Assembly (NCBI GenBank): GCA_963663265.2
Contig: CAXXXM010000001.1
Coordinates: 806,001-870,000 of the forward strand
DNA length: 64,000 bases
Direction of reading: 5' to 3'
From: JAEXOD01 sp963663265
Lineage (GTDB): Bacteria; Bacteroidota; Ignavibacteria; Ignavibacteriales; Melioribacteraceae
Shown piece by piece: positions 45,273 to 54,262 of the stretch (positions are counted from its first letter, which is position 1; each line of letters starts with the position of its first letter). The notes under the pieces were generated by a model. The model was not told the DNA's origin, did no database searches, and saw nothing but the letters and a program-made list of their open reading frames with translations. Made by a program: the position numbers and the translations under genes.

Positions 45273-46393
45273 TTTACCCAATAGTATTTTTAGCACTTAT
45301 ATATTTTACTTTTTTGCTAAAAGTTTATATTGGCTTAAATAGAATTAAACCAATAAATAAAAAACAGTCTAATAAACCTTTTGTAACTGTTATTATTCCT
45401 TTTAGAAACGAAGAAAACAATTTATTAAAAAGTCTTAAAAGTATTGAAAACATAAAGTATCCAAAAGAGTTATTTGAAGTTATTTATGTGAATGATAATT
45501 CTGTTGATAATTCGTTAAAAGTACTTCAACATAATATTAAATCTGAGAATATTAAGATAATTGAATATAAAGCGGATAAAGATAATAATATTGGAAGTAA
45601 AAAAAGAGCTGTTAATTTTGCAATTAGTAAAGCTAAAGGGAGCATTATTGCCACTACTGATGCAGATTGTATTGTAAAGCCTGATTGGTTGGACATATTA
45701 ATCAATTACTTTGATGATAATACTGCATTTGTATCCGGTGCAGTAAAGTTCTCTTCTGATGGCTCTTTATGGAACCGCTTGCAACAATTAGAGTTTTCGG
45801 GTTTAGTACTTGCCGGCGGTGGTTTAATTATGGAAAATAAACCAACCATTTGTAATGCGGCAAATTTAGTTTTTAAAAAAGACGTGTTTTATGAAGTAGG
45901 CGGTTATAGTGATAATTTAACTTTATCTTCAGGTGATGATGAATTATTAATGCAAAAAATTGCAAATTCTACAAATTATAAAGTTAAATTTTGTTTTGAG
46001 AAGGATTCTGTTGTTTCTACAAATCCTAATAAATCAATTACTGAGTTTTATTATCAAAGAAAACGATGGGCAAGCAAAGGAGTTCATTATAAAGATATAT
46101 TGTTAGTATTATTTTTAGTTGTTATTTATTTATTCTTTTTATCAATTCCAAGTTTAGTTGTATTTTCATTTATAAAAAATACCAACTATCTACTTTTAGC
46201 AGCTTTTTTGTTTTTTATTAAGTATATAATTGAAACAATGATAATTCTAAAGGGGAAAGTAATATTAATCGATAAGTTTTCGATATTTGATATGTTGATT
46301 GCTGAATTGTTACATATACCTTATATTCTAATGGCTGGATTTTTAGGGTTGTTTGGAAACTTCAAATGGAAAGATAGAGAATTAAAGCGATAA
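45269..46393 (+). CDS. Membrane glycosyltransferase, family 2 (first)
   Basis: A 374-residue GT2 enzyme. After one N-terminal helix come FVTVIIPFRNEENNLLKSL, YVNDNSVDNS, TTDADC (the DxD motif), GDDE and QRKRWASKG (the QxxRW motif of processive enzymes), then three to four C-terminal transmembrane helices. It would add or polymerise sugars at the inner face of the membrane from nucleotide sugars. The gene overlaps the flippase-like gene by 4 nt. A related enzyme (36%-type similarity by eye, not measured) is at 47012. Confidence 0.9.
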   Translation: MIYPIVFLALIYFTFLLKVYIGLNRIKPINKKQSNKPFVTVIIPFRNEENNLLKSLKSIENIKYPKELFEVIYVNDNSVDNSLKVLQHNIKSENIKIIEYKADKDNNIGSKKRAVNFAISKAKGSIIATTDADCIVKPDWLDILINYFDDNTAFVSGAVKFSSDGSLWNRLQQLEFSGLVLAGGGLIMENKPTICNAANLVFKKDVFYEVGGYSDNLTLSSGDDELLMQKIANSTNYKVKFCFEKDSVVSTNPNKSITEFYYQRKRWASKGVHYKDILLVLFLVVIYLFFLSIPSLVVFSFIKNTNYLLLAAFLFFIKYIIETMIILKGKVILIDKFSIFDMLIAELLHIPYILMAGFLGLFGNFKWKDRELKR

Positions 46394-46394
46394 A

Positions 46395-47024
46395 ATGAAA
46401 TTTTATAAAACTTCAAAAATATTAAAAAAATTATTTCCTAACGTTATTTGGAAATCCAAAAACAATGATGTATTGCTTACTATTGACGATTCTCCTACAC
46501 CAAAAGGAACAGAAAAAGTTTTAAAAACTCTACAAAGTAAAAATATAAAAGCTCTTTTTTTTGTTATGGGAATTCAAGCCGAAAAACATAAAGAAATTGT
46601 TAAAATGATAAATAGTGCCGGTCATATGATAGGGAATCATTCATATAATCATAAATCTTTATTGTTTGAAAGCAGTAGTATAATAGCTGATGAAATAAAC
46701 GCTAATTCAAACTTAATAGTAGAAATTATTGAACAAAAACCTTTATACTTTAGACCACCTTTTGGTAGGTATAATTTTTTTAATAACAGGTTGTTAGAAA
46801 AATTAAATTATAAGTGTGTTATGTGGGATGTATTTCCTTATGACTACAAAAATAACTTAAATATTATTAAATTAGGGGTTAAAAAAATAAGTGCTGGGTC
46901 AATAGTTGTGATGCACGATAATTTTAAGACCGAAAATAATATTGAGGAGAATTTTAAAATATTATTTGATGAAGTAGAAAAAAAAGGACTAAAATTTGGA
47001 GATCCTGATAAATGCTTGAATTGA
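46395..47024 (+). CDS. Polysaccharide deacetylase (NodB homology)
   Basis: A 209-residue protein. LTIDDSPTPKGT holds the Asp-Asp pair, IGNHSYNHKSL the metal-binding His-x4-His, RPPFGRYN and IVVMHDN the remaining motifs of carbohydrate esterase family 4. It would remove acetyl groups from N-acetylated sugars in the envelope glycan. There is no signal peptide, so it acts in the cytoplasm or on a lipid-linked intermediate at the inner face. It sits between the two glycosyltransferase genes and overlaps the second by 13 nt. Confidence 0.9.
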   Translation: MKFYKTSKILKKLFPNVIWKSKNNDVLLTIDDSPTPKGTEKVLKTLQSKNIKALFFVMGIQAEKHKEIVKMINSAGHMIGNHSYNHKSLLFESSSIIADEINANSNLIVEIIEQKPLYFRPPFGRYNFFNNRLLEKLNYKCVMWDVFPYDYKNNLNIIKLGVKKISAGSIVVMHDNFKTENNIEENFKILFDEVEKKGLKFGDPDKCLN

Positions 47025-48103
47025 TTCTGTTTGTTGCATTATGCTTATATTTCATTCAGGTTGTAATATTTATTATTGGAGCAAATAAAAAATATAATAA
47101 ATTAGACGATTCTGAATTAAAATCAGCGAGTGTAATTGTTGCTGCACGCAATGAAGAGCAAAATATTTTAACTTGTTTGGAATCATTAAATGAATTGGAA
47201 TATCCGTTAGGTAAGTTGGAAATTGTTATTGTTAATGATAATTCAACAGATAAAACGGGTGAGTTGATACAAAATTACATAACAGATAAAAAACGATTTA
47301 AATATTTAGTTACAAAAGAAAAAATAGGTACATTAAAAGGGAAGGCAAACGCAATTGCAAACGGAATTGAAGTATCAACAGGAGATATTATTTTAACTAC
47401 TGATGCCGATTGTACTGTTTCAAAAACTTGGGTTAAAACTATTGCTTCATATTATACTGAAAACGTTGGAATTGTATGTGGTTATACAACACAAAATGAT
47501 AAAACGCCTTTTGAAGGGATGCAGGCAGCAGATTTTATTTATTTATTGATAGTTGCAGCTGGTGGTATGAATTGGGGAAAGCCGCTTAGTGCTATTGGTA
47601 ATAATATGTCGTATAGTAGAAAAGCTTATAATGAGGTTGGAGGATATGCAAAAATTCCTTTTTCGGTTACTGAAGATTTTAAGCTTTTAATGAGTATTTA
47701 TGCTTTAAAAAAATATAAATTAATTTACCCTTTAGATAAAGGTGCTTTAGTTACTTCCAAACCTTGTGAAAATATTAAATCTATTTATTGGCAAAAAAAA
47801 CGATGGGGTGTTGGGGGATTAGATAGTGATTTTGTAGGCTATGGAGTAATGGCAAGTGGATTTGTTTGCCATTTGTTTAATTTTATTGCTCCTTTTGCAT
47901 TATCTGCAAATATACTTATAATGTTACTATTAAAATTAATTATTGATTACGGGTTTTTAAGTCCGGTTTATAAAAAATTAAATTTAAGACTTAAGATGAC
48001 CCACTTTTTAGCATTTGAAGTTTATTTTATTATTTATGTATTACTACTTCCAATAGTTTTATTATTTGGGAGAAGTGTAAAATGGAAAGGTAGGGAATTT
48101 TAG
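47012..48103 (+). CDS. Membrane glycosyltransferase, family 2 (second)
   Basis: A 363-residue GT2 enzyme with the same plan as the one at 45269: N-terminal helix, SVIVAARNEEQNILTCL, IVNDNSTDKTG, TTDADC, TEDFK and QKKRWGVGG, with membrane helices in the last third. It probably works with the first enzyme to build a glycolipid or polymer head group. It overlaps the deacetylase by 13 nt, and its stop (TAG) overlaps the GTG start of the following radical SAM gene by one base. Confidence 0.9.
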   Translation: MLELILFVALCLYFIQVVIFIIGANKKYNKLDDSELKSASVIVAARNEEQNILTCLESLNELEYPLGKLEIVIVNDNSTDKTGELIQNYITDKKRFKYLVTKEKIGTLKGKANAIANGIEVSTGDIILTTDADCTVSKTWVKTIASYYTENVGIVCGYTTQNDKTPFEGMQAADFIYLLIVAAGGMNWGKPLSAIGNNMSYSRKAYNEVGGYAKIPFSVTEDFKLLMSIYALKKYKLIYPLDKGALVTSKPCENIKSIYWQKKRWGVGGLDSDFVGYGVMASGFVCHLFNFIAPFALSANILIMLLLKLIIDYGFLSPVYKKLNLRLKMTHFLAFEVYFIIYVLLLPIVLLFGRSVKWKGREF

Positions 48104-49095
48104 TGTTATTACTTTGTAATTATTATGTTACATATAAATGTAACGCATCTTGTGAATTTTGTCATTTTGCTAATCATGATGCATTCAAAAATGTGCCAAA
48201 TGCAAGTTTGGATGACTTTAAGAAAAACATTACTGAATTAAAAAAATTAGGGGTTAAATTTATTGATTTAACCGGTGGTGAGCCTCTACTTAATAGAAAT
48301 ATTGTAGAAATGGCTGAATTTGCTAAAAACTCTAATATGCAGACAAGTATCACTACAAATACATTATTGTATCCTAAATATGCTGATAAATTAGTCGGTA
48401 ATATTAATTTGCTGCATTTTTCTTTAGATTCTCCCGATGAAGAGGAGCATAACAGAATTAGAAGAGTAAACTGTTATAAAAGTGTGTTTGAAAGTTTCAA
48501 AATTGCAAAATCGCTTGGCGAATTTCCTGATATTTTATTTACTGTAACAAATGATACAGTTTATAAACTTCCTCAAATGTATGATATTGCACAAAAGCAT
48601 AATCTTTTGTTAATTGTGAACCCTGTTTTTTCTTATTTTGGAAATCCGGGTTTAACTCTTAAATCAATTGAATATATTGAAGAGTTTATATCGGGTAAAA
48701 TGAATGTTTACATGAATAATGCGTTCTTAAAATTGCGTAAAGATGGCGGAAATAAAATTGAAAATCCAAGTTGCAAAGCAGTATCAAGAGTAATTGTTAT
48801 TTCTCCGCAAAACGAAATAGTATTACCATGTTATCATTTTGCAAATAAAAACATTAAAATTGAAACGAATATAACTGATTTAAGGAATACAGACGAATAT
48901 AAATATTATTTGGAAAATGAGGGACGTTTTGATTTTTGTGAAGGTTGCACTGTAAACTGTTATTTTGAACCTTCATTTGCATTTCCAACAAATATATATT
49001 CAATAATTAGCCTAACATCAAAATTTAAGTACAGTTATAATAAATTAGTAAAACAAAAATTTTTAAAAATAATAAATAAAAGTGGAGCCAATTAA
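48103..49095 (+). CDS. Radical SAM enzyme (second)
   Basis: A 330-residue protein with GTG start 48103 overlapping the previous stop. The cluster motif is Cys13, Cys17, Cys20 in YKCNASCEFC; DLTGGEPLLNRN, TTNTLL and HFSLDSPDEEEHNRIR are radical SAM core motifs. Near the end, CKAV...VLPCYHF and CEGCTVNCYFEPS supply cysteines for an auxiliary cluster. It recalls MoaA/HpnH-type enzymes; HpnH joins adenosine to hopene. Because a glycosyltransferase and a deacetylase are close by, a lipid-linked product is a testable idea. No substrate can be read from sequence. Confidence 0.85.
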   Translation: MLLLCNYYVTYKCNASCEFCHFANHDAFKNVPNASLDDFKKNITELKKLGVKFIDLTGGEPLLNRNIVEMAEFAKNSNMQTSITTNTLLYPKYADKLVGNINLLHFSLDSPDEEEHNRIRRVNCYKSVFESFKIAKSLGEFPDILFTVTNDTVYKLPQMYDIAQKHNLLLIVNPVFSYFGNPGLTLKSIEYIEEFISGKMNVYMNNAFLKLRKDGGNKIENPSCKAVSRVIVISPQNEIVLPCYHFANKNIKIETNITDLRNTDEYKYYLENEGRFDFCEGCTVNCYFEPSFAFPTNIYSIISLTSKFKYSYNKLVKQKFLKIINKSGAN

Positions 49096-49098
49096 TAA

Positions 49099-49926
49099 AT
49101 GAAAAGAATTATTATTCTAATAGTGTTTTTGAGTAATTGTTTAATTTTTGGACAAAAAAATTATGAATTGTTTCCTTCCGAACTAAATATTCAACCTTTT
49201 ACTGCAAATAACTTAGAGCCGAAAATGGGCTTTTTGTTTGAGCTTGGTGGCGATAAAATTAGATTAGATGTTGGTAATTCTGTTGATGCATTACGTTATA
49301 ATATAAGTAAAAATGAAATATTTTCAGCGGGTATAGATTTTTTTACTTACACGTATTTGTATAGTGAAAAAGATTTCCATTTCCCTGTTGATGCTGTTGA
49401 TTATTTGTTTGGTGTCAACTTTGGGTATAAAGTTTTAACTCCAACCGGAGAATATGGCACGAGAATTAGGATAAGCCATATTAGTGCTCATTTTGTTGAT
49501 GGACATAGAGATAATGTTAATGATATATGGAAAAATAATCACAATCCAATTGTTTATAGTAGGGAATTTGTTGAAATTATACCATTTGTTAAAATTAATG
49601 ACTTTAGATTTTATGGCGGATTTACTTATCTATTCCATGTAGACCCTACTTCTATTGGAAAAGAAATATTCCAATTTGGTTTTGATTATATTGGTAAAAA
49701 TTTGTTATTAGAAGATTTTAGTCCTTTTGTTGGAATTGATTTTAAAATTAATAAAGTTGGTGAGTATCAAGGAAACACTTCAATAAGTGGAGGAGTAAAA
49801 ATAGGGAAACCAACGGGAAAAGGATTTAGTGTATATCTAAATTATTATGGTGGTAAAAGTATTCATGGTGAGTATTATATGATGAACGAAAAACGTACAT
49901 CGTTAGGTATAAACGTGGATTTATAA
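49099..49926 (+). CDS. Outer-membrane protein resembling DUF1207 (copy 2)
   Basis: A 275-residue protein with a short signal peptide ending FGQK near residue 20. Conserved with copy 1 (42433): LEPKMGFLFE, LDVGNSVDAL, IRISHISAHFVDGH, and YSREFVEI/YARDFIEP. A FYGGFTYLFHVDPTSIGKE segment matches DUF1207 proteins. It closes the glycan cluster and overlaps the following M50 gene by one base (TAATG). Two copies at the two ends of the cluster suggest duplication and two related envelope jobs. Confidence 0.6.
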   Translation: MKRIIILIVFLSNCLIFGQKNYELFPSELNIQPFTANNLEPKMGFLFELGGDKIRLDVGNSVDALRYNISKNEIFSAGIDFFTYTYLYSEKDFHFPVDAVDYLFGVNFGYKVLTPTGEYGTRIRISHISAHFVDGHRDNVNDIWKNNHNPIVYSREFVEIIPFVKINDFRFYGGFTYLFHVDPTSIGKEIFQFGFDYIGKNLLLEDFSPFVGIDFKINKVGEYQGNTSISGGVKIGKPTGKGFSVYLNYYGGKSIHGEYYMMNEKRTSLGINVDL

Positions 49927-50883
49927 TGGGCAAAATATTTAAGAATTATATTTTACACCTTTTATTATTTGTTGCAACTTTTATTACAACTGTTATTGCA
50001 GGCGTTGAATGGACAACGGGTTTAGTTGGTCCATACGAGTTTTCGGTACTGTTACAAGGTATTCCTTATTCGTTATCAATGTTGTTTATATTAGGAGTAC
50101 ATGAGTTTGGTCATTATTTTGCAGCAAAATTTCATAAAGTAAAATCCACATTGCCATTTTTTATTCCTGTTCCTCCCATTGTAGGTATGTTAAATTTTGG
50201 CACAATGGGAGCAGTTATAAAAACAAAATCTGCAATTCGTTCTAATAAACAGATGTTTGATATTGGTGTTGCCGGTCCTATTGCAGGGTTTATTGCCTCC
50301 TTAGGTATTTTAATTTATGGGTTTACACATTTACCGGGTGTAGAGTATATTCTTCAAATCCATCCTAACTATTTTTCTCCAAACTACGATTCAACTGGAA
50401 TTCATTTGGAATTTGGGAATAATTTATTGTTTGTAATTCTAAAGAGTATTTTTACTACAAAAAGCCAATTTGTGCCTCCAATGAGTGAAATATATCATTA
50501 TCCTTATTTATGTACAGGATGGTTTGGATTGCTTGTTACCGCGATGAATCTTGTTCCGGTTGGTCAGTTGGATGGTGGACATATAATTTATGGAATGTTT
50601 GGTTCAAAAAAAGCATTATACCATTGCCGGAATTACCATGAGCATTTTAATAATACTTGGCGTTTTAGGTATTATTCAATCTTTTGTTAATTTGGGGTTT
50701 AATATTGGTTGGAGTGGCTGGTTATTTTGGGCATTAATTCTTTTTTTTATTATTAAAATGAAACATCCTGAAGTATCGGAATTTAGAGAACTTGATGTTA
50801 AAAGACAGATTTGGGGCTATTTTAGTATTTTAATTTTTATATTATCTTTTACCCCAAATCCATTCATTTTAACTATGTTTTAG
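49926..50883 (+). pseudogene. M50 family site-2 protease (frameshifted, probably by a sequencing indel)
   Basis: The first frame (to 50690) has VHEFGHYFAAKFHKV, with HExxH zinc ligands, FFIPVPPIVGMLNFG, and LVPVGQLDGGHIIYGMF, where the Asp is the third ligand. After an A7 run (50606-50612) the correct frame is the one that ends at 50883: KKHYTIAGITMSILIILG. Reading with six A joins the two. The intact protein would be about 318 residues with several membrane helices, an intramembrane metalloprotease of the kind that cleaves anti-sigma factors or signal peptides. It is the last gene of the glycan operon and meets the AlaX-like gene tail to tail. Confidence 0.8.
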
Positions 50884-51335
50884 TTTACAAGTTTAAAGCG
50901 GATTCGTAAAACATCGTTCTCAAATCCTGTTGAAATTATTTTAAATTCACCATTAATTTCGCTTGTGTTGGTTACATGTTCTCCGGAACATGGACAAGCA
51001 TCATAATCTCCAATTTTTACAATTCTTATTGATGTGCCAAAATTATCCGGTAATTTTGATAGATTATAAATTTTATTTGCCTCTTCAAGTGATATAACTT
51101 CATCTGTTACATCATGGTTCTTCTTTATTTCCGAATTAACTTGTTGTTCAATTTTTTGGAATTTCTTCTTCTGTTAAATTCCTGTTAAAGTGGTAATCAC
51201 ATTTTGATTTTTTCTTTTCTTATATGATTTGAAAATGATCTATCACAATTAAAAAAAACGAACCATTGTTTGATTTAATAAATGTTCTGTTGAGTGCATT
51301 GGTGCATAATAATCTTTTGGATTTGCATTTATCAT
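50880..51335 (-). pseudogene. AlaX-like tRNA editing protein (three frameshifts)
   Basis: Read from 51335 leftwards, MINANPKDYYAPMHSTEHLLNQT has the HxxxH of the tRNA_SAD editing domain, and near the end DACPCSGEHVTNTSEING has the CxxxH, so the domain is recognisable through about 150 residues. The frame breaks three times. Each break is repaired by deleting one base in a homopolymer: A8 at 51251-51258, T4 at 51202-51205 and T6 at 51152-51157 (plus strand). AlaX proteins hydrolyse Ser- or Gly-tRNA(Ala). No single open frame is long, so this gene is easily missed. True decay cannot be excluded. Confidence 0.65.
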
Positions 51336-51452
51336 TATTAATATTCCTTATTGTAAAAATAAATTGAGATAAATATAAATTATTTTGATAATTTTTCAAT
51401 ATATTTTATTAGTGGATACTTAAAATTTATGAAAATTAGATGTGGGGATAAA

Positions 51453-52230
51453 ATGAAATATATGTTTTTAATTCTTTTAGTTGCAAGTTCAATATTCTGT
51501 GAAGAAATTGAAAAAAAAGAGTGGGGGAAATATTTTACGGAAAAAGGTTTTGAAGGATGTTTTGTGTTATTAGATAATAATAACAATACAACTTATGTTT
51601 ATAATAAAGAAAGAGCAGAAAAACAGTTTTTACCGGCTTCTACATTTAAGATTCCCAATTCCGTTTTTGCATTAGATTCAAAAGTTATTAAAGATGAAAA
51701 TGAAATAATTGAATGGGATGGAGTTACAAGGAGTTTTAAAGATTGGAACCAAAACTTAAATTTATCAACTGCAATAAAAGTTTCTTGTGTATGGTTTTAT
51801 CAAGAACTTGCAAAAAGAATGGGTTATGAAAAATTGGATAATTATGTAAAAAGTATTAATTATGGTAATAAAAATATTAAGGGGGCAATTGATAGATTTT
51901 GGTTAGATGGTGAGTTAAGAATTAGTGCGTATCAACAGATTGATTTCTTAAAAAAACTTCTACTTTTATAAACTTCCTTTTGATCACACAACAATTGATA
52001 TTGTAAAAAAAATTATTGTGCATGAAACTACTCCCAATTATAAATTAAGTGCTAAAACCGGCTGGGCTGATATGTTAAACAATGAAGTTGGCTGGTGGGT
52101 TGGGTATGTTGAAAAAGGGGATAACGTATATTTCTTTGCCCTTAATATCAATATGACTAAATTGGAGCAAGCGAAATATAGGCTTGAAATTACTAAACAA
52201 ATATTAAAAGAAATGGGAATAATTGAATAG
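51453..52230 (+). pseudogene. Class D (OXA-like) beta-lactamase, frameshifted
   Basis: The first frame has a leader ending ASSIFC and the class D motifs FLPASTFKIPNS (serine nucleophile and STFK) and KVSCVWFYQEL. The second frame has LSAKTGWAD (the KTG motif) and VGWWVGYVE. They join if one A is removed from A7 at 51950-51956, giving the usual FYxxKLPF sequence. The intact product would be about 259 residues, normal for the class. I chose ATG 51453 because GGGGAT precedes it and the leader then starts with a Lys. It would hydrolyse penicillins in the periplasm, or act as an intrinsic enzyme with another role. The next gene starts 13 nt after its stop. Confidence 0.75.
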
Positions 52231-52243
52231 TTTTGGAGTTATT

Positions 52244-53989
52244 ATGAAAAAGTATGTTTTGATAATTGTATTATGGTTTAGTGTTGTTTATGGTGGTGAT
52301 TATGACTGGAAAACCAAATTTGAAAAAAGTAATTATTTAGAAACTTGTAATTATAATGAAACCATTGAGTATTTTAATGCGTTGGCTGACAATTCTGAAT
52401 ATGCAAAACTATTTAAAATGGGTAAAACTCCTCAAAATAGAGATTTGTATTATTTTGTTGTTAATAAAGATAAGGAATTTGATTTAACAACAATTAAAAA
52501 TTCAAAAAAAAGTATTATTCTAATCCAGAATGGAATTCATTCCGGAGAGATTGAAGGTAAAGATGCCTGTTTGCTTATGCTTAGAGAAATTTTAATCACT
52601 AAAGAAAACGAATCTCTTTTAGATAACTCTATTTTGGTAATTATACCTGTAATTAATCCTGATGGACACGAGAACAGCAGTAAATATAATAGAATCAACC
52701 AGGATGGTCCCACTAATATGGGATGGCGAGTTACAGCCCAAAACTTAAACTTAAATAGAGATTACTTAAAGGCAGATGCTCCTGAAATAAAAGAATTTAT
52801 TAAGTTATTCAATCAATTAGATCCTGATATTTTTATTGACACCCATACAACTGATGGGCTTGATATGCAGCCTGTTATTACTTATCAAGCTGAATGGCAG
52901 GGAACTGTTCCTAATGTTCTATCCGAATGGATAAAAAAAATCTATATGCCTCAAATTGAAAAGCAAGTTGAGGACAATGGGTTTATAACCCGGTTATTAT
53001 GTAAATCTTAATGATTACAATGATGTAACCAAAGGTATTAATGGCTGGGTCTCAAGTCCTAAACTTTCGGCAGGTTATGCTGCAATAAGAAATAGAGTTG
53101 GGGTATTAATTGAAACTCATTCGTTAAAAACCTTATAAAGAGCGAGTTTATTCAACAAAAGCATTTATTGAAGAAACAATTAAAATTGCAAATTCACAGA
53201 ATGAAACAATTAAAAACAATACAAAACTTGCGGATCAAGAAGTTTTATGGAAATATGGTAAAGAAAAAGGAAACTATCCTTTGGGATTTAGACTTACCAA
53301 AGATACTGTAAATTATTTGTGGAAGGGTATTAAAGCCGATTTGGTTAATAGTAAAATTACGGGTTCTAAAGTAGTTAAGTATAATGGAGAAAAGTACGAA
53401 GCTTATGTAAAGTATTTACCATATCTAAAAAGCTTCAAAGTTTGCTAAAGTGCCAAAGTGTTATATTGTTCCACAAGAATGGACTGAAGTAATAAATGTG
53501 TTAAAAATACATGGCGTTGAATATTCTCATATTGAAAATGATACGCTGATTAATTGTGAACAATATAAATTTAAGAATGTGAAATTTGCTGATTCACCAT
53601 ATGAAGGTAGATTTCAACCAACATTTGATTTGGATACAATTAAAATTAATGCAAAAGTTAATAAAGGGGATTACATCTTTAATACTGACCAAAAATTGAT
53701 TGGCGTATTAATGTATTTACTTGAACCAAATACAAATGACTCATTCGTAAAGTGGGGCTTCTTCAATGCAATTTTTGAACAAAAAGAATATTTTGAAGAG
53801 TACTCCATGGAGCCGATAGCAGAAGAAATGTACAATACTAACGAATCCCTGCGAAAAGAATTTGACGAAAAAGTTAAAAACGATTCTGAATTTAGTAAAA
53901 ATCCTCGTGCAAGATTAAATTTCTTTTATGAAAAATCAGAATATTTTGATAAAAAATTTAATAAATATCCTGTGTTAAAGGTGTATTGA
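52244..53989 (+). pseudogene. M14 zinc carboxypeptidase-like protein, frameshifted three times
   Basis: The first frame (to 53011) has a signal peptide ending VVYG and the M14 zinc motif QNGIHSGEIEGKD (HxxE), PVINPDGHE, NLNRDY (substrate-binding Arg) and DTHTTDG (third ligand). After breaks near 52992-53000, 53133 and 53443, the continuing frame gives NGWVSSPKL, VLIETHSLK (catalytic Glu), and VPKCYIVPQEW to the end at 53989. Each break is repaired by removing one base from a run of identical bases. The intact protein would be about 580 residues, a periplasmic or secreted carboxypeptidase. All catalytic residues remain, which favours sequencing indels over decay. Confidence 0.7.
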
Positions 53990-54066
53990 GATTTTAAAAT
54001 TTGTTATTAAAATAACTAATATGATAAATAATTTTAACAATTTTGTTTATGCTGGGTAAAATTAAC

Positions 54067-54095
54067 TTGACATTAAATAGTAGGTTAATTAATTT
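54067..54095 (+). promoter_or_regulatory. Cassette 3 promoter (TTGACA-17-TAATTT)
   Basis: TTGACA at 54067-54072 and TAATTT at 54090-54095, 17 nt apart, match cassettes 1 and 2. The spacer and flanks differ, so the boxes themselves are the conserved part. Transcription would start near 54102, at the base of the leader stem-loop. Confidence 0.75.
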
Positions 54096-54103
54096 CATTT
54101 AAT

Positions 54104-54163
54104 AATTGAAGGCACAATGGGAAAATAAGGTGGGTGTCTCCAATTATTTTAATACAATTGGAG
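54104..54163 (+). promoter_or_regulatory. 5'-leader with two mutually exclusive hairpins, cassette 3
   Basis: AATTGAAGGCAC (54104-54115) can pair with GTGTCTCCAATT (54134-54145). CTCCAATT (54138-54145) can instead form a perfect 8-bp stem with AATTGGAG (54156-54163), followed by TTTATTTG. The arm is shared, so the two structures exclude each other, as in cassette 2. Confidence 0.55.
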
Positions 54164-54214
54164 TTTATTTGAATTTTTATGTTTTTTTAAATAAATGAGG
54201 AGCAGTACGATGTT

Positions 54215-54249
54215 AAACAAAACAAAACAAAACAAAACAAAACAATACA
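54215..54249 (+). repeat. AAACA x7 repeat (last unit ATACA) after the upstream ATG, cassette 3
   Basis: Six AAACA units and a variant ATACA follow ATG 54210 (GAGGAG at 54197-54202). The upstream reading gives 17 residues and stops at TAA 54261-54263, which overlaps the in-gene ATG (TAATG). This is the third of the three possible phases and could allow re-initiation at 54263. Six or nine units would fuse the start to the signal peptide. Confidence 0.8.
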
Positions 54250-54262
54250 AATATTCTTTCTA

